DNA from: an uncultured Fidelibacterota bacterium
GTDB lineage: Bacteria > Fidelibacterota > Marinisomatia > Marinisomatales > Marinisomataceae
Length of the DNA stretch: 64,000 nucleotides
NCBI GenBank assembly: GCA_902624275.1
Contig: CACNWW010000002.1
Span: forward strand, 62,001-126,000
Direction: 5' to 3'
In this document: piece after piece, positions 18,299 to 26,707 of the stretch
Numbering within the stretch: position 1 is the stretch's first letter
Layout of the letters: each line of letters begins with the position of its first letter
Position numbers and translations under genes: made by a program
Notes under the pieces: generated by a model
Told to the model about the DNA's origin: nothing
The model's input: the letters and a program-made list of their open reading frames with translations, nothing else
Database searches by the model: none

Positions 18299-19157
18299 TT
18301 AATCAAAAAGATCGCTTTCAAGCTTTTTGACTTTTTCTGATGTTTTTTTTCTGAACTTTTTTTGGCGTAGATTTTGGTAAAGATTCTTTTGAAGAATTTG
18401 TTTTTATAGAAATATCATTTATAGATGAATTAACATAATTCTTATTTGGGTTAAATTGATAAATAAAGACTAAAGTAATTGATAATAATATAAAGGCTAC
18501 CATAGGCTCCCAAGTAATGAAAGGATATCTAACAAATCTATCACTCGCAGTTGGTGGTGGTTGGACCACAGAATCTTGAGTGCTTATATTTGCAGCATAT
18601 TCAATTGACGTATTTCCATGTGGATTATAATAACTTAAATTAATCTCTGATGATGACGATTTTGAAAAATCATTTATAATTCCCTGTAAAAATGTAAGAC
18701 CATTTTGATCTCTAACTCTTTCAAGAGTAAAACCTTCAGCATTAACTGTAAAATCTTCTGAAGCGAAAGGTATTTGAACTCCTAAAATAAAAGTTTTAAT
18801 TATTTGGTTCGACCCAAAATCATATGAAAATCTTCTTGGACCAGGATCTTTGATAAATCTATCTAAAAATAAATAAATAGTGTGATTTCCATCCTGATTT
18901 ATAGCTTGCAAAGAATTTTCGTTTGTTTTCAAAATTTGTTCAAATTCTAGTCCATCTCCAGAAACTGTATAAAGCACAGAATCTATATCTGAGGATACAG
19001 GGAATTCAATTTCATCACTTCCAAATTTATCAAACTTATATTCTATTGCTACCCCAGGATAAGAGAATTCAGGATAAATTGTTACTGATAACGTATCAAT
19101 AGTTGTTTGAGCAAAAATTTGGCTTATCACCGTCAAATAAAAACATATTTTTTTCAT
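18299..19157 (-). CDS. Exported single-pass membrane protein, frameshifted near the C-terminus
   Basis: The uncorrected frame runs 18318-19157 (279 residues): a signal peptide (MKKICFYLTVISQIFAQ), a beta-rich exported domain of about 190 residues, a transmembrane helix (about 219-236) and a cytoplasmic tail ending in KKNIRKSQKA. In the tail, a run of eight A (18343-18350) shifts the frame. With seven A the tail becomes QKKTSEKVKKLESDLFD and ends at TAA 18299, matching the tail of the protein encoded at 17208-17543. I therefore annotate the corrected extent. Whether the extra A is an assembly error, a mutation or a phase-variable tract is open. The exported domain is not recognised; it is vaguely like Oxa/Bat-type beta domains. 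Confidence 0.65.
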
Positions 19158-19160
19158 AGG

Positions 19161-19856
19161 CTAAGTTAATTGAAAAATAACAAATAAATCATAAAATGCA
19201 TGGGTTAAAGCAACAATACCGAAACCACGTTTTATATATATCAACGATAAATAAACACCTGCAATAAATCTTAAAGTAAATGATAATGGAGTAAATATCT
19301 CGATTCCAATATAATGAAATGATGAAAACAGAATTGAACTAAAAATAATCGATAGAATGAGGGAAGAAGATTCATTGGTTTTGAAAACGAATGAAAATGA
19401 TTTTGTTAAAATAAATAATAATAAAAAACGGAAAATAAGCTCTTCATACAACCCTGCCCCAATAGATAAAATAATATTATTGATTACATTAGTTGTCAAA
19501 CCCTGAATTAGATAGATATTTTGAAGAACTAACAATAACACAGCTGCATAAAGCAAAGATTCTATGATCATAATTGAAATATATTTAATAGATATATCAA
19601 ACGTTTTAAAATTTTTTCTTTGACTGAAAAGAACAAAAAAAAGTACAATTATAAAAATAGAACTAGCTGCATAGTATCCGTTCAATCCTAGCATTTTAAT
19701 AAATTCTTCAATTAAAACATCTGCTCCGTTTTTAGCAAACGCTATATCTGCTTGGAACAAAAAGAAAATTCCGATTTCATAAATTATAAAGAGAGGTAAA
19801 GTGACAAGTAAGCTATAGAATAAAGATTTAGATTTAAAAAAATATTCAGAAAACAT
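19161..19856 (-). CDS. CPBP-family intramembrane metalloprotease (Abi/CAAX type)
   Basis: Several hydrophobic helices carry the three family motifs in order: GLYEELIFR (EExxxR), FSSFHYIG (FxxxH) and LTHAFYDL (HxxxD/N). These glutamyl intramembrane proteases include eukaryotic Rce1 and bacterial proteins linked to bacteriocin self-immunity or membrane-protein cleavage. The frame extends to 19901 inside lepA, but ATG 19856 lies two bases after the lepA stop and gives a 231-residue protein, so I use it. It is the last gene of the lepA unit. Substrate unknown. Confidence 0.8.
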   Translation of the reverse strand: MFSEYFFKSKSLFYSLLVTLPLFIIYEIGIFFLFQADIAFAKNGADVLIEEFIKMLGLNGYYAASSIFIIVLFFVLFSQRKNFKTFDISIKYISIMIIESLLYAAVLLLVLQNIYLIQGLTTNVINNIILSIGAGLYEELIFRFLLLFILTKSFSFVFKTNESSSLILSIIFSSILFSSFHYIGIEIFTPLSFTLRFIAGVYLSLIYIKRGFGIVALTHAFYDLFVIFQLT

Positions 19857-19857
19857 G

Positions 19858-21642
19858 CTATATTTTAAGAACTGCCAATAGGGCTTCCTGAGGAACTTCA
19901 ACCCTTCCGATCATTCGCATTCTTTTTTTACCCTTTTTTTGCTTTTGAAGTAACTTATTTTTTCTAGTAACATCTCCACCATAAAGCTTTTCAGTAACGT
20001 TTTTTCTAAATGGAGCAATATTGGTTCTTGCAATAACCCTTGATCCAATTGAAGCTTGAATAGGAATCTGGATTTGATGCCTTGGAATTAACTCTTTTAA
20101 TTTCTGGCATAAGGCTAAACCTCTATGATAAGAGTCTTTCTTGGCGCATATCATTGATAATGCATCAACCGGTTCTTTATTTATTAAAATATCTAGCTTA
20201 TCCAGCTTGCTAGTTTGATATTCTTTAAATGTGTAGTCAAAAGAAGCGTAACCTTTTGAGCCAGATTTCATTTTATCATAGAAATCAAAAAGAATTTCTC
20301 CTAAAGGTAGTTCATATATAAGTTGAACCTTTGATTTAGATAAATATTGAGTGGATTTGTATTTCCCTCTTTTCTCTTCACATATCTTCATTACATTGCC
20401 TATATAATCAACAGGAGTAAGAATTTCTGCTGTAACAATAGGCTCCATTAGACTTTCAAGGAATTTTGGTTCAGGTAATAAAGCAGGACGTTGAACCTCA
20501 ACTTGAGAACCGTCTTTTAGATTAGCCAAATATTTTACATTTGGACTGGTGGTAACAATTGAAAGATCAAACTCCCTTTCCAATCTTTCTTGAATGATTT
20601 CCATATGAAGCAGCCCAAGGAATCCACATCTATAACCAAAACCGAGGGCATCACTTACCTCAGGTTCAAAAGATAACGAAGCATCATTTAACTTGAGTTT
20701 TTCAAGTGCAGTTCTTAAATCGTCATAATCTCCAGCATCTGATGGAAAAAGACCTGAAAAAACCATAGGTTTTATCTTTTGAAATCCAGGTAAAGGGTTT
20801 TTACAAGGCTTGTTAAAATTTGTAACTGTGTCTCCAGCCAAAACATGTTCAATATCTCTGACATTCGCTATTATATATCCTACTTCTCCAGCTTTAATGG
20901 AATCTGCTTTTTTTCTTTCAATAACAAAATGGCCTACTTCATCTACATCATAGTGTGTATTATGGGCAAAAAACTTAATTCTACTACCTTTTTTTAATGA
21001 CCCTTCATATACCCTTACATAAGCCACAACTCCTCTATATCTATCATATATTGAGTCAAAAATTAAACCTTTAAATTCTTCATTTTTTGGTTCATCTGGA
21101 GGAGGAATTTTATTAATAATTGTAGTTAAAATATCTTCAATTCCCTCTCCTGTTTTAGCGCTTGCTAATAAAATATCATCCTTTGAACAACCAACTAATT
21201 CAATAATTTGAGACGTAACATTTTCTATGTCGGCATTGGGCAAATCTACTTTATTTATAACAGGAATAATTTCTAAATCATTATCAATAGCTAGTAAATA
21301 ATTTGTGACAGTTTGAGCTTCTATACCTTGAGCTGCATCTACAATCAACAATGCACCTTCACTTGCAGATAGTGTTCTTGAAACTTCATAAGTAAAATCA
21401 ACATGACCTGGTGTATCAATTAAATTTAAAATATGTCCATTATAATCAATTCGAATCGAATGACTTTTAATGGTAATACCTCTTTCTCTCTCTAGTTCCA
21501 TATTATCTAAAACTTGATCTTGCATCTTTTTCTTTGAAATGGTTCCAGTATGCTCGAGAAGTCTATCGGCAAGTGTGGACTTACCATGATCTATATGTGC
21601 AATAATACAGAAATTTCTTATAGGTTTTGTCGTACTACTCAT
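19858..21642 (-). CDS. lepA: Elongation factor 4 (ribosome back-translocase)
   Basis: The 594-residue protein matches LepA along its length: G1 AHIDHGKSTLADRLL, G2 RERGITIKS, G3 DTPGHVDF, G4 INKVDLPN, an EF-G-like domain series, and the LepA-specific C-terminus (GSRVIARTNIAPFRKNVTEK, then LLQKQKKGKKRM). It binds ribosomes as a GTPase and is thought to rescue stalled or mistranslocated ribosomes. Its start overlaps the nadE stop by eight bases. Confidence 0.98.
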   Translation of the reverse strand: MSSTTKPIRNFCIIAHIDHGKSTLADRLLEHTGTISKKKMQDQVLDNMELERERGITIKSHSIRIDYNGHILNLIDTPGHVDFTYEVSRTLSASEGALLIVDAAQGIEAQTVTNYLLAIDNDLEIIPVINKVDLPNADIENVTSQIIELVGCSKDDILLASAKTGEGIEDILTTIINKIPPPDEPKNEEFKGLIFDSIYDRYRGVVAYVRVYEGSLKKGSRIKFFAHNTHYDVDEVGHFVIERKKADSIKAGEVGYIIANVRDIEHVLAGDTVTNFNKPCKNPLPGFQKIKPMVFSGLFPSDAGDYDDLRTALEKLKLNDASLSFEPEVSDALGFGYRCGFLGLLHMEIIQERLEREFDLSIVTTSPNVKYLANLKDGSQVEVQRPALLPEPKFLESLMEPIVTAEILTPVDYIGNVMKICEEKRGKYKSTQYLSKSKVQLIYELPLGEILFDFYDKMKSGSKGYASFDYTFKEYQTSKLDKLDILINKEPVDALSMICAKKDSYHRGLALCQKLKELIPRHQIQIPIQASIGSRVIARTNIAPFRKNVTEKLYGGDVTRKNKLLQKQKKGKKRMRMIGRVEVPQEALLAVLKI

Positions 21643-23218
21643 TAAAATGATTTACAATTGGAATTCTTCTTCCAATACCGAAAGCTTTTTTACTTACTCT
21701 AAGAACGGGAGCAGCTTGTCTTCTTTTATGCTCATTAATATTTATCTTCTTTTTCAGACTTAAATATTGTTCATTTTGCTCATTTTCATCTCCGAAAATA
21801 ATTTTATCGACAATTGGACTAATTAAATCATAATCAAATGGATCAACCTGATTGGGAGCAAGCTCTGCTGATGGTTCTTTATCTATAATATTTTTAGGAA
21901 TAGTTTCATTGTCTTGATTAATCCACTTCGAAAGCTCATATACTTCAGTTTTATTTAAATCTCCAATAGCTGATAACCCACCACTCATATCTCCGTACAA
22001 AGTACAATATCCAAGCGCCAATTCTGTTTTATTCCCTGTTGATAAAACTAAGGATCCAAACTTATTTGAAAATGCCATTAAAATATTACCTCTAATTCTT
22101 GATTGAATATTTTCTTCAGCTACATTTGGATTTGACCCATCAAAATGTACATTCATAACATCTAAATAAGCTTGAAATAAGCTATCAATATCTACTGTTT
22201 TAAAATTTGTTCCAAGATTTTTAGCTAGTTGTTTCGCATCACTTTTACTATGATCACTTGAAAACCTTGAAGGCATTGAAATTAAAGATACATTTTCTGA
22301 ACCAAGAGCATCTACAGCAAGACAAGCTACCAACGCTGAATCAATACCTCCACTCAGTCCAATAACGGCTTTTTCATGTCCTGTTTTAATAAAATAATCC
22401 TTTATTCCTAAAGATAATGCCTTAAATAACTGTTCATTTGGAGAAATTTTTTCAATTGATTCTCTTGAATTGAGATCAGTTATTAGAATTTGTTCTTCAA
22501 AACCATTAGCAATATCAATTAATTCTGATTCACTGTTAAAAACCATCGAAAAACCATCAAAAATCAATTCATCTTGGCCACCAACTAGATTGCAATAAAT
22601 AAATGGACAATTTGCATCCCTATATTTGCTTTGAATTAATTTCACCCTGTCATTTTTTCTATCTTTTGCAAAAGGAGAAGCTGAAATATTTATAATTAAG
22701 TCAGGATGATTTTCTATAATCTCCTCTGATATTTTTCTTTCATATTCATCTTCCCATAAATCTTCACAAATTTGTAAGGCAATTTTGTAATCATAATTAT
22801 TTACTTTTAAGTGAAATATTCCAACAGAGTCACCGCTATGAAAATATCTTCTTTCATCAAATACATCATAATTTGGTAAATGAATTTTATGATATTTATA
22901 AACTATTGCTCCATCTTGGCACACAGCAGCTGCATTGAATTTTTTATTATCCTCAACATCAACATAACCTAAAATGCATGGAATGGTTGTTGACTTCGTA
23001 AGCTCATTCAAGCAAGAAATATTTTGACTAATAAATTCTTTATTATTTAGAAGGTCTTGAGGAGGATAACCTGTTATGGACATTTCTGGAAAGATTACTA
23101 AGTCTGCACCTTTCTCTACTGCGTATTCATAGTTTTTAGAAATTATTTCAAGATTTGTTTGAAAATTTCCTAATGTAGGGTTTATTTGGCAAACTGCAAC
23201 ATTTAATGATTTAGACAC
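21635..23218 (-). CDS. nadE: Glutamine-dependent NAD(+) synthetase
   Basis: The 527-residue enzyme makes NAD from nicotinate adenine dinucleotide using glutamine and ATP. The N-terminal nitrilase-type glutaminase domain shows its triad Glu45 (FPEMSITGYP), Lys111 (YHKIHLP) and Cys151 (LQICEDLWE). The C-terminal synthetase has the ATP-pyrophosphatase loop SGGIDS at 289-294. Length fits the two-domain bacterial form. The start overlaps the end of the Rossmann-fold gene upstream, within one long minus-strand unit. Confidence 0.97.
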   Translation of the reverse strand: MSKSLNVAVCQINPTLGNFQTNLEIISKNYEYAVEKGADLVIFPEMSITGYPPQDLLNNKEFISQNISCLNELTKSTTIPCILGYVDVEDNKKFNAAAVCQDGAIVYKYHKIHLPNYDVFDERRYFHSGDSVGIFHLKVNNYDYKIALQICEDLWEDEYERKISEEIIENHPDLIINISASPFAKDRKNDRVKLIQSKYRDANCPFIYCNLVGGQDELIFDGFSMVFNSESELIDIANGFEEQILITDLNSRESIEKISPNEQLFKALSLGIKDYFIKTGHEKAVIGLSGGIDSALVACLAVDALGSENVSLISMPSRFSSDHSKSDAKQLAKNLGTNFKTVDIDSLFQAYLDVMNVHFDGSNPNVAEENIQSRIRGNILMAFSNKFGSLVLSTGNKTELALGYCTLYGDMSGGLSAIGDLNKTEVYELSKWINQDNETIPKNIIDKEPSAELAPNQVDPFDYDLISPIVDKIIFGDENEQNEQYLSLKKKININEHKRRQAAPVLRVSKKAFGIGRRIPIVNHFNE

Positions 23219-23661
23219 TTATCTACTTCCTCAATTAAAGAATCAATAGTTTTTACTTGAATTGATTTTGGAATATCCCAACTATTATAAGCAATTAATT
23301 GCTTTTCTTGAGCTAATGTGAAAGCTATTTCACTAAGTGTTCCGTATGCTCCAGAAATTGCAACACCTAAATCGCAATTATAGCTAATTAAGGCATTTCT
23401 AGTTATATCTAATCCAGTTGAAATTGGAATACTGAGGTATTCATTTCCAGTTTTAAAGTCTTTTTCTTTCAAAATTCCAATACATGTTCCACCACCAAGT
23501 GATACGCCTTTAGCAATAGCTTCCATTACGCCTTCACCACCACCGCAGAAAACTAACCAATTTTTTTCGGCCATTCGTTTTCCAATTTCAACGGTATCGT
23601 TATAAATTTCTTCTGAAATAAACCTTCCTCCAAAAACAGCAATTCGTCCATCAAATTTCAT
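23203..23661 (-). CDS. TIGR00725/LOG-like Rossmann-fold protein
   Basis: The useful start is ATG 23661, which overlaps the asnS stop (TAATG), giving about 152 residues beginning MKFDGRIAVFGG. It contains FCGGGEGVMEAIAKG and SGAYGTLSEIAFT, the paired glycine-rich motifs of the TIGR00725 group, relatives of cytokinin-riboside monophosphate phosphoribohydrolases (LOG). LOG proteins hydrolyse nucleoside monophosphates with a PGGxGTxxE motif; here the loop reads GAYGTLSE, as is common in the TIGR00725 branch, so the activity is uncertain. Confidence 0.8.
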   Translation of the reverse strand: MKFDGRIAVFGGRFISEEIYNDTVEIGKRMAEKNWLVFCGGGEGVMEAIAKGVSLGGGTCIGILKEKDFKTGNEYLSIPISTGLDITRNALISYNCDLGVAISGAYGTLSEIAFTLAQEKQLIAYNSWDIPKSIQVKTIDSLIEEVDKCLNH

Positions 23662-24950
23662 TATGGCTCCAATCTTCCCATTGTTCTCGGAAAAGGAATG
23701 GTTTGTCTTACATGATCTATTCCACATATCCATGAAACTGTTCTTTCAAGCCCCAATCCAAATCCGGAATGAGTAACTGAACCATATTTTCTTAAGTCTA
23801 AATACCACTTAAATGCGCTTAAAGGCAGTCCATGATCTTCTATTCTCTTAACCAAAGTGTCGTGATCATCTTCTCTTTGACCCCCACCAACTATTTCACC
23901 GTAACCTTCTGGCGCAATAACATCTACCCCTAAAGCAAGTTTGTCAGAATCATCTCTTTTCATATAAAAAGCTTTAGTTTCATGAGGCCAGCTATGTATC
24001 ATCACAGGGCTATCAAACTTTGAGGCAATCAATTCTTCATCCGGTGCTCCAAAATCACTACCGTACTTAAATTCTTGTCCATTATCATGTAAGAACTTAA
24101 CAGCTTCATCATAGGTTATGCGAGGAAATGGGGATTTTACTTTCTCGAGCAATGTAATATCCCTTTCCAAAATTTTTAACTCATCTTTACAATTTTCAAT
24201 ACTTTGAGAAACAATATGAACAATAAATTCCTCAATCAAATCCATATTATCTTTTAAATCATAAAATGCCATCTCTGGTTCTACCATCCAAAATTCTGTT
24301 AAATGTTTTCTCGTTTTTGATTTTTCAGCTCTAAAACAGGGACCAAAACAATATGTTTTTCCAAAGGCCATTGCCCCGGCTTCCTGATATAGCTGTCCAC
24401 TTTGAGTTAAATAAGCTTTTTTATTAAAATATTCAGTTTCAAATAAAGTAGTAGTGCCTTCAACAGCATTTCCAGTAAACATAGGTGAGTCAATTAACAC
24501 AAAATCTCTTGAATCAAAAAAATCTCTAATTGATTTAATTACATTTTGACGAACTTTCATAATAGCGTATTGCTTCTTTGATCGTAACCAAAGGTGTCTA
24601 TTATCCATTAAAAAACTTACTCCGTGATCTTTCAAAGCAATAGGATATTCTTCAGCAATATGAATTACTTCCATATTTTTTACTAAAATCTCAACGCCTA
24701 AATCAGAACGACTATCCTCTTGAACAATTCCATTAACAAGTACAGATGATTCTTGAGTCAGACTAGATTCAAGTTCAAAAACATCAGTTGAAACATCATT
24801 GCTTGTAACAACACATTGAACAAAACCTGTACCGTCTCTAACGATTGCAAACCAAATTTTTCCAATAGATCTGAGATTGTAAATCCATCCATTTAGCTGA
24901 ACTTCTTTTCCTACAAAATCTTTTAATTTATTTATTGATATATTTTTCAT
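23661..24950 (-). CDS. asnS: Asparaginyl-tRNA synthetase
   Basis: The 429-residue enzyme charges tRNA-Asn. It has the N-terminal OB-fold (VQLNGWIYNLRSIG) and the class II catalytic core: motif 2 CFRAEKSKTRKHLTEF and motif 3 GFGLGLERTVSWI. The LPLSAFKWYLDLRKYGSVTH segment is typical of AsnRS. A GTG frame extends to 24962, but ATG 24950 avoids overlap with the lptE-like stop. Presence of AsnRS means that direct asparaginylation is available. Confidence 0.97.
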   Translation of the reverse strand: MKNISINKLKDFVGKEVQLNGWIYNLRSIGKIWFAIVRDGTGFVQCVVTSNDVSTDVFELESSLTQESSVLVNGIVQEDSRSDLGVEILVKNMEVIHIAEEYPIALKDHGVSFLMDNRHLWLRSKKQYAIMKVRQNVIKSIRDFFDSRDFVLIDSPMFTGNAVEGTTTLFETEYFNKKAYLTQSGQLYQEAGAMAFGKTYCFGPCFRAEKSKTRKHLTEFWMVEPEMAFYDLKDNMDLIEEFIVHIVSQSIENCKDELKILERDITLLEKVKSPFPRITYDEAVKFLHDNGQEFKYGSDFGAPDEELIASKFDSPVMIHSWPHETKAFYMKRDDSDKLALGVDVIAPEGYGEIVGGGQREDDHDTLVKRIEDHGLPLSAFKWYLDLRKYGSVTHSGFGLGLERTVSWICGIDHVRQTIPFPRTMGRLEP

Positions 24951-24955
24951 TTTCT

Positions 24956-25531
24956 TTACCACGTAGAGAGGATTGAATTTACAACATCTGATGCAATTTT
25001 GTTAATGGCAATATTAATTGCCAACTCTCTTGAATCTCCAAATTCATCATCATCATTTTCATCAAGAATCCCGTCGTTATCATTATCTATTCCATCTGAA
25101 GAGGGATCATTATTTATACTATAATTTCCGAAACCTGTAAAAGTTTTTTCTATTAAATTTTTTTCATTTTCATTATCAACCCACAAAATTTTTAAAGAAA
25201 TTGAAAATCGATACTCATCTACCTGCTCGTTACTATCAAAAGTAAAAGGTCCATCGGTAGCACTGGTTATCACTCCCAGAATAGTACTATCACCATTACT
25301 ATTATCTGTTATTTTTAAAATATTTTGAATAGCAATTTCTTGCGTTATTTTTGTAGTTAAATTTTCAGAAATCTCAAATTCCGCAGTATCATTTTCTATT
25401 AACGGGATATAAACGTTATTGATATTGGCTGGAATTGATCCTGCCATGGAATAATAACTACATCCAACAATCAGGAAAATTGATATAGAATTAGCTATCT
25501 TTTTTAATTTTCTTTTCAATACCATAATCAT
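24956..25531 (-). CDS. lptE: LptE-like LPS-assembly lipoprotein with an acidic insertion
   Basis: The 191-residue product has a basic n-region, a hydrophobic stretch and the lipobox LIVGC (Cys24), then SYYSMAGSIPANINNVYIPL, which fits the Bacteroidota-type LptE opening. LptE plugs the LptD barrel and helps place lipopolysaccharide in the outer membrane. Near residues 141-166 there is a run DGIDNDNDGILDENDDD that looks like a thrombospondin-type-3/calcium-binding loop and is not part of the usual LptE fold. The start overlaps the sigma-54 activator gene by about 40 bases (an ATG at 25525 is equally possible). Position after that regulator is a known FCB arrangement. Confidence 0.75.
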   Translation of the reverse strand: MIMVLKRKLKKIANSISIFLIVGCSYYSMAGSIPANINNVYIPLIENDTAEFEISENLTTKITQEIAIQNILKITDNSNGDSTILGVITSATDGPFTFDSNEQVDEYRFSISLKILWVDNENEKNLIEKTFTGFGNYSINNDPSSDGIDNDNDGILDENDDDEFGDSRELAINIAINKIASDVVNSILSTW

Positions 25532-26693
25532 TTATTTTTCTATAAAGAGTTCTTTCACTCATATCAAGTGATTTAGCTGCGGCTCTTCTATTGTTATTAA
25601 AATGCTCTAAAGTTCTTATAATCATTTCTTTTTCAAGATCCTTAGTGTTAAAAGCTCCAATCATCTTACCTTTAATAAGATTTTGATTCTCATCAAATAT
25701 TTCATTATCCTGAATTGCTGAACCAAATGATTGATTAATACTTCTCGATGAATTTAATTCAGAAAAACTAGATTCTTTCATCATTAATTTTAAATCTTCA
25801 ACGTCTTGTCTTAAGAAAAGTAGTTGACGTAGAATTAGTTCTCTTTCTGCTTGATCAGGATCCCTATTTACAACTACAGGTAATGAGGTATTATTTTCCA
25901 AAGGCTCAATTTTGTCACCAATTAATTGATTAGCAACCATATCTGCAGTAATTCTTTCACCTTTCTGCAAGATTAAAATACTTTCTACAAAGTTTCTCAA
26001 TTCTCTTACATTTCCTGGCCAATGATAATCCTGCATTTCTTTAATTGATTCAGGTGTAAAGCCTTTATACTTAATATCATTTGTTCTGCTAAATTGTAAT
26101 GCAAATCTATCCACTAGTAGCCTAATATCATTTACTCTTTTCCTTAATGGTGGAATATTGATTGTTACGGTTTTCAATCTATAATATAAATCTTGCCTAA
26201 ACTTCCCTTCTTGGACTAGCTTTGCTAAATCCTTGTTCGTTGCAGCAATAACTCTTACATCTGTTTTCTTTGTTACAGAATCTCCCACTCTCATAAACTC
26301 ACCTGATTCTAAGACTCGAAGAACTTTAACCTGAGTCTCCAATGGCATATCACCAATTTCATCTAAAAAAATTGTTCCCTTATTAGCTGTTTCAAAGTAT
26401 CCTTTTCTGGAATCTGCAGCATCTGTATAAGCCCCTTTTTTATGTCCAAAAAGCTCGCTTTCTATGATTCCTTCTGGAATAGCTCCACAATTAACAATTA
26501 CAAGCTCACTTGATGCACGCTTACTGCCTAAATGTAATGCTTTGCTTACTAATTCTTTTCCAGTTCCTGACTCTCCATTAATTAAAACTGAAATATCTAC
26601 ATTTGCTACTTGAGCAACCATTTCTAAAACCTGATTAATAGCATCGCTTTCTCCGATAATACCTGCTTTTTGTTTAATTAAATCTATATTCAT
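25491..26693 (-). CDS. Sigma-54-dependent transcriptional activator without a sensor domain
   Basis: The 400-residue protein starts almost directly with the AAA+ domain: Walker A GESGTGKE (40-47), the sigma-54 contact loop GAYTDA (87-92, where the common form is GAFTGA), Walker B IFLDEIGD, and the arginine-finger region. A linker of about 100 residues leads to a Fis-type helix-turn-helix (RRAAAKSLDMSERTLYRKI). No receiver or PAS domain is present, so activity must be set by level, by partner proteins or constitutively. rpoN is not in the window. It is followed by the lptE-like gene, and upstream is uvrB. Confidence 0.93.
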   Translation of the reverse strand: MNIDLIKQKAGIIGESDAINQVLEMVAQVANVDISVLINGESGTGKELVSKALHLGSKRASSELVIVNCGAIPEGIIESELFGHKKGAYTDAADSRKGYFETANKGTIFLDEIGDMPLETQVKVLRVLESGEFMRVGDSVTKKTDVRVIAATNKDLAKLVQEGKFRQDLYYRLKTVTINIPPLRKRVNDIRLLVDRFALQFSRTNDIKYKGFTPESIKEMQDYHWPGNVRELRNFVESILILQKGERITADMVANQLIGDKIEPLENNTSLPVVVNRDPDQAERELILRQLLFLRQDVEDLKLMMKESSFSELNSSRSINQSFGSAIQDNEIFDENQNLIKGKMIGAFNTKDLEKEMIIRTLEHFNNNRRAAAKSLDMSERTLYRKINDYGIEKKIKKDS

Positions 26694-26707
26694 AATATCT
26701 CCGTTGA

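Noticed and set aside
18212-18340. 42-codon plus-strand ORF with a hydrophobic start and cysteine, lipoprotein-like
   Set aside because: It is antisense to the tail of the frameshifted gene, made of isoleucine/lysine codons typical of random AT-rich sequence, and lacks a ribosome-binding site.
23662-23733. Longer N-terminus of the LOG-like protein
   Set aside because: It lies wholly within asnS; ATG 23661 overlapping the asnS stop gives the normal start of the Rossmann strand.
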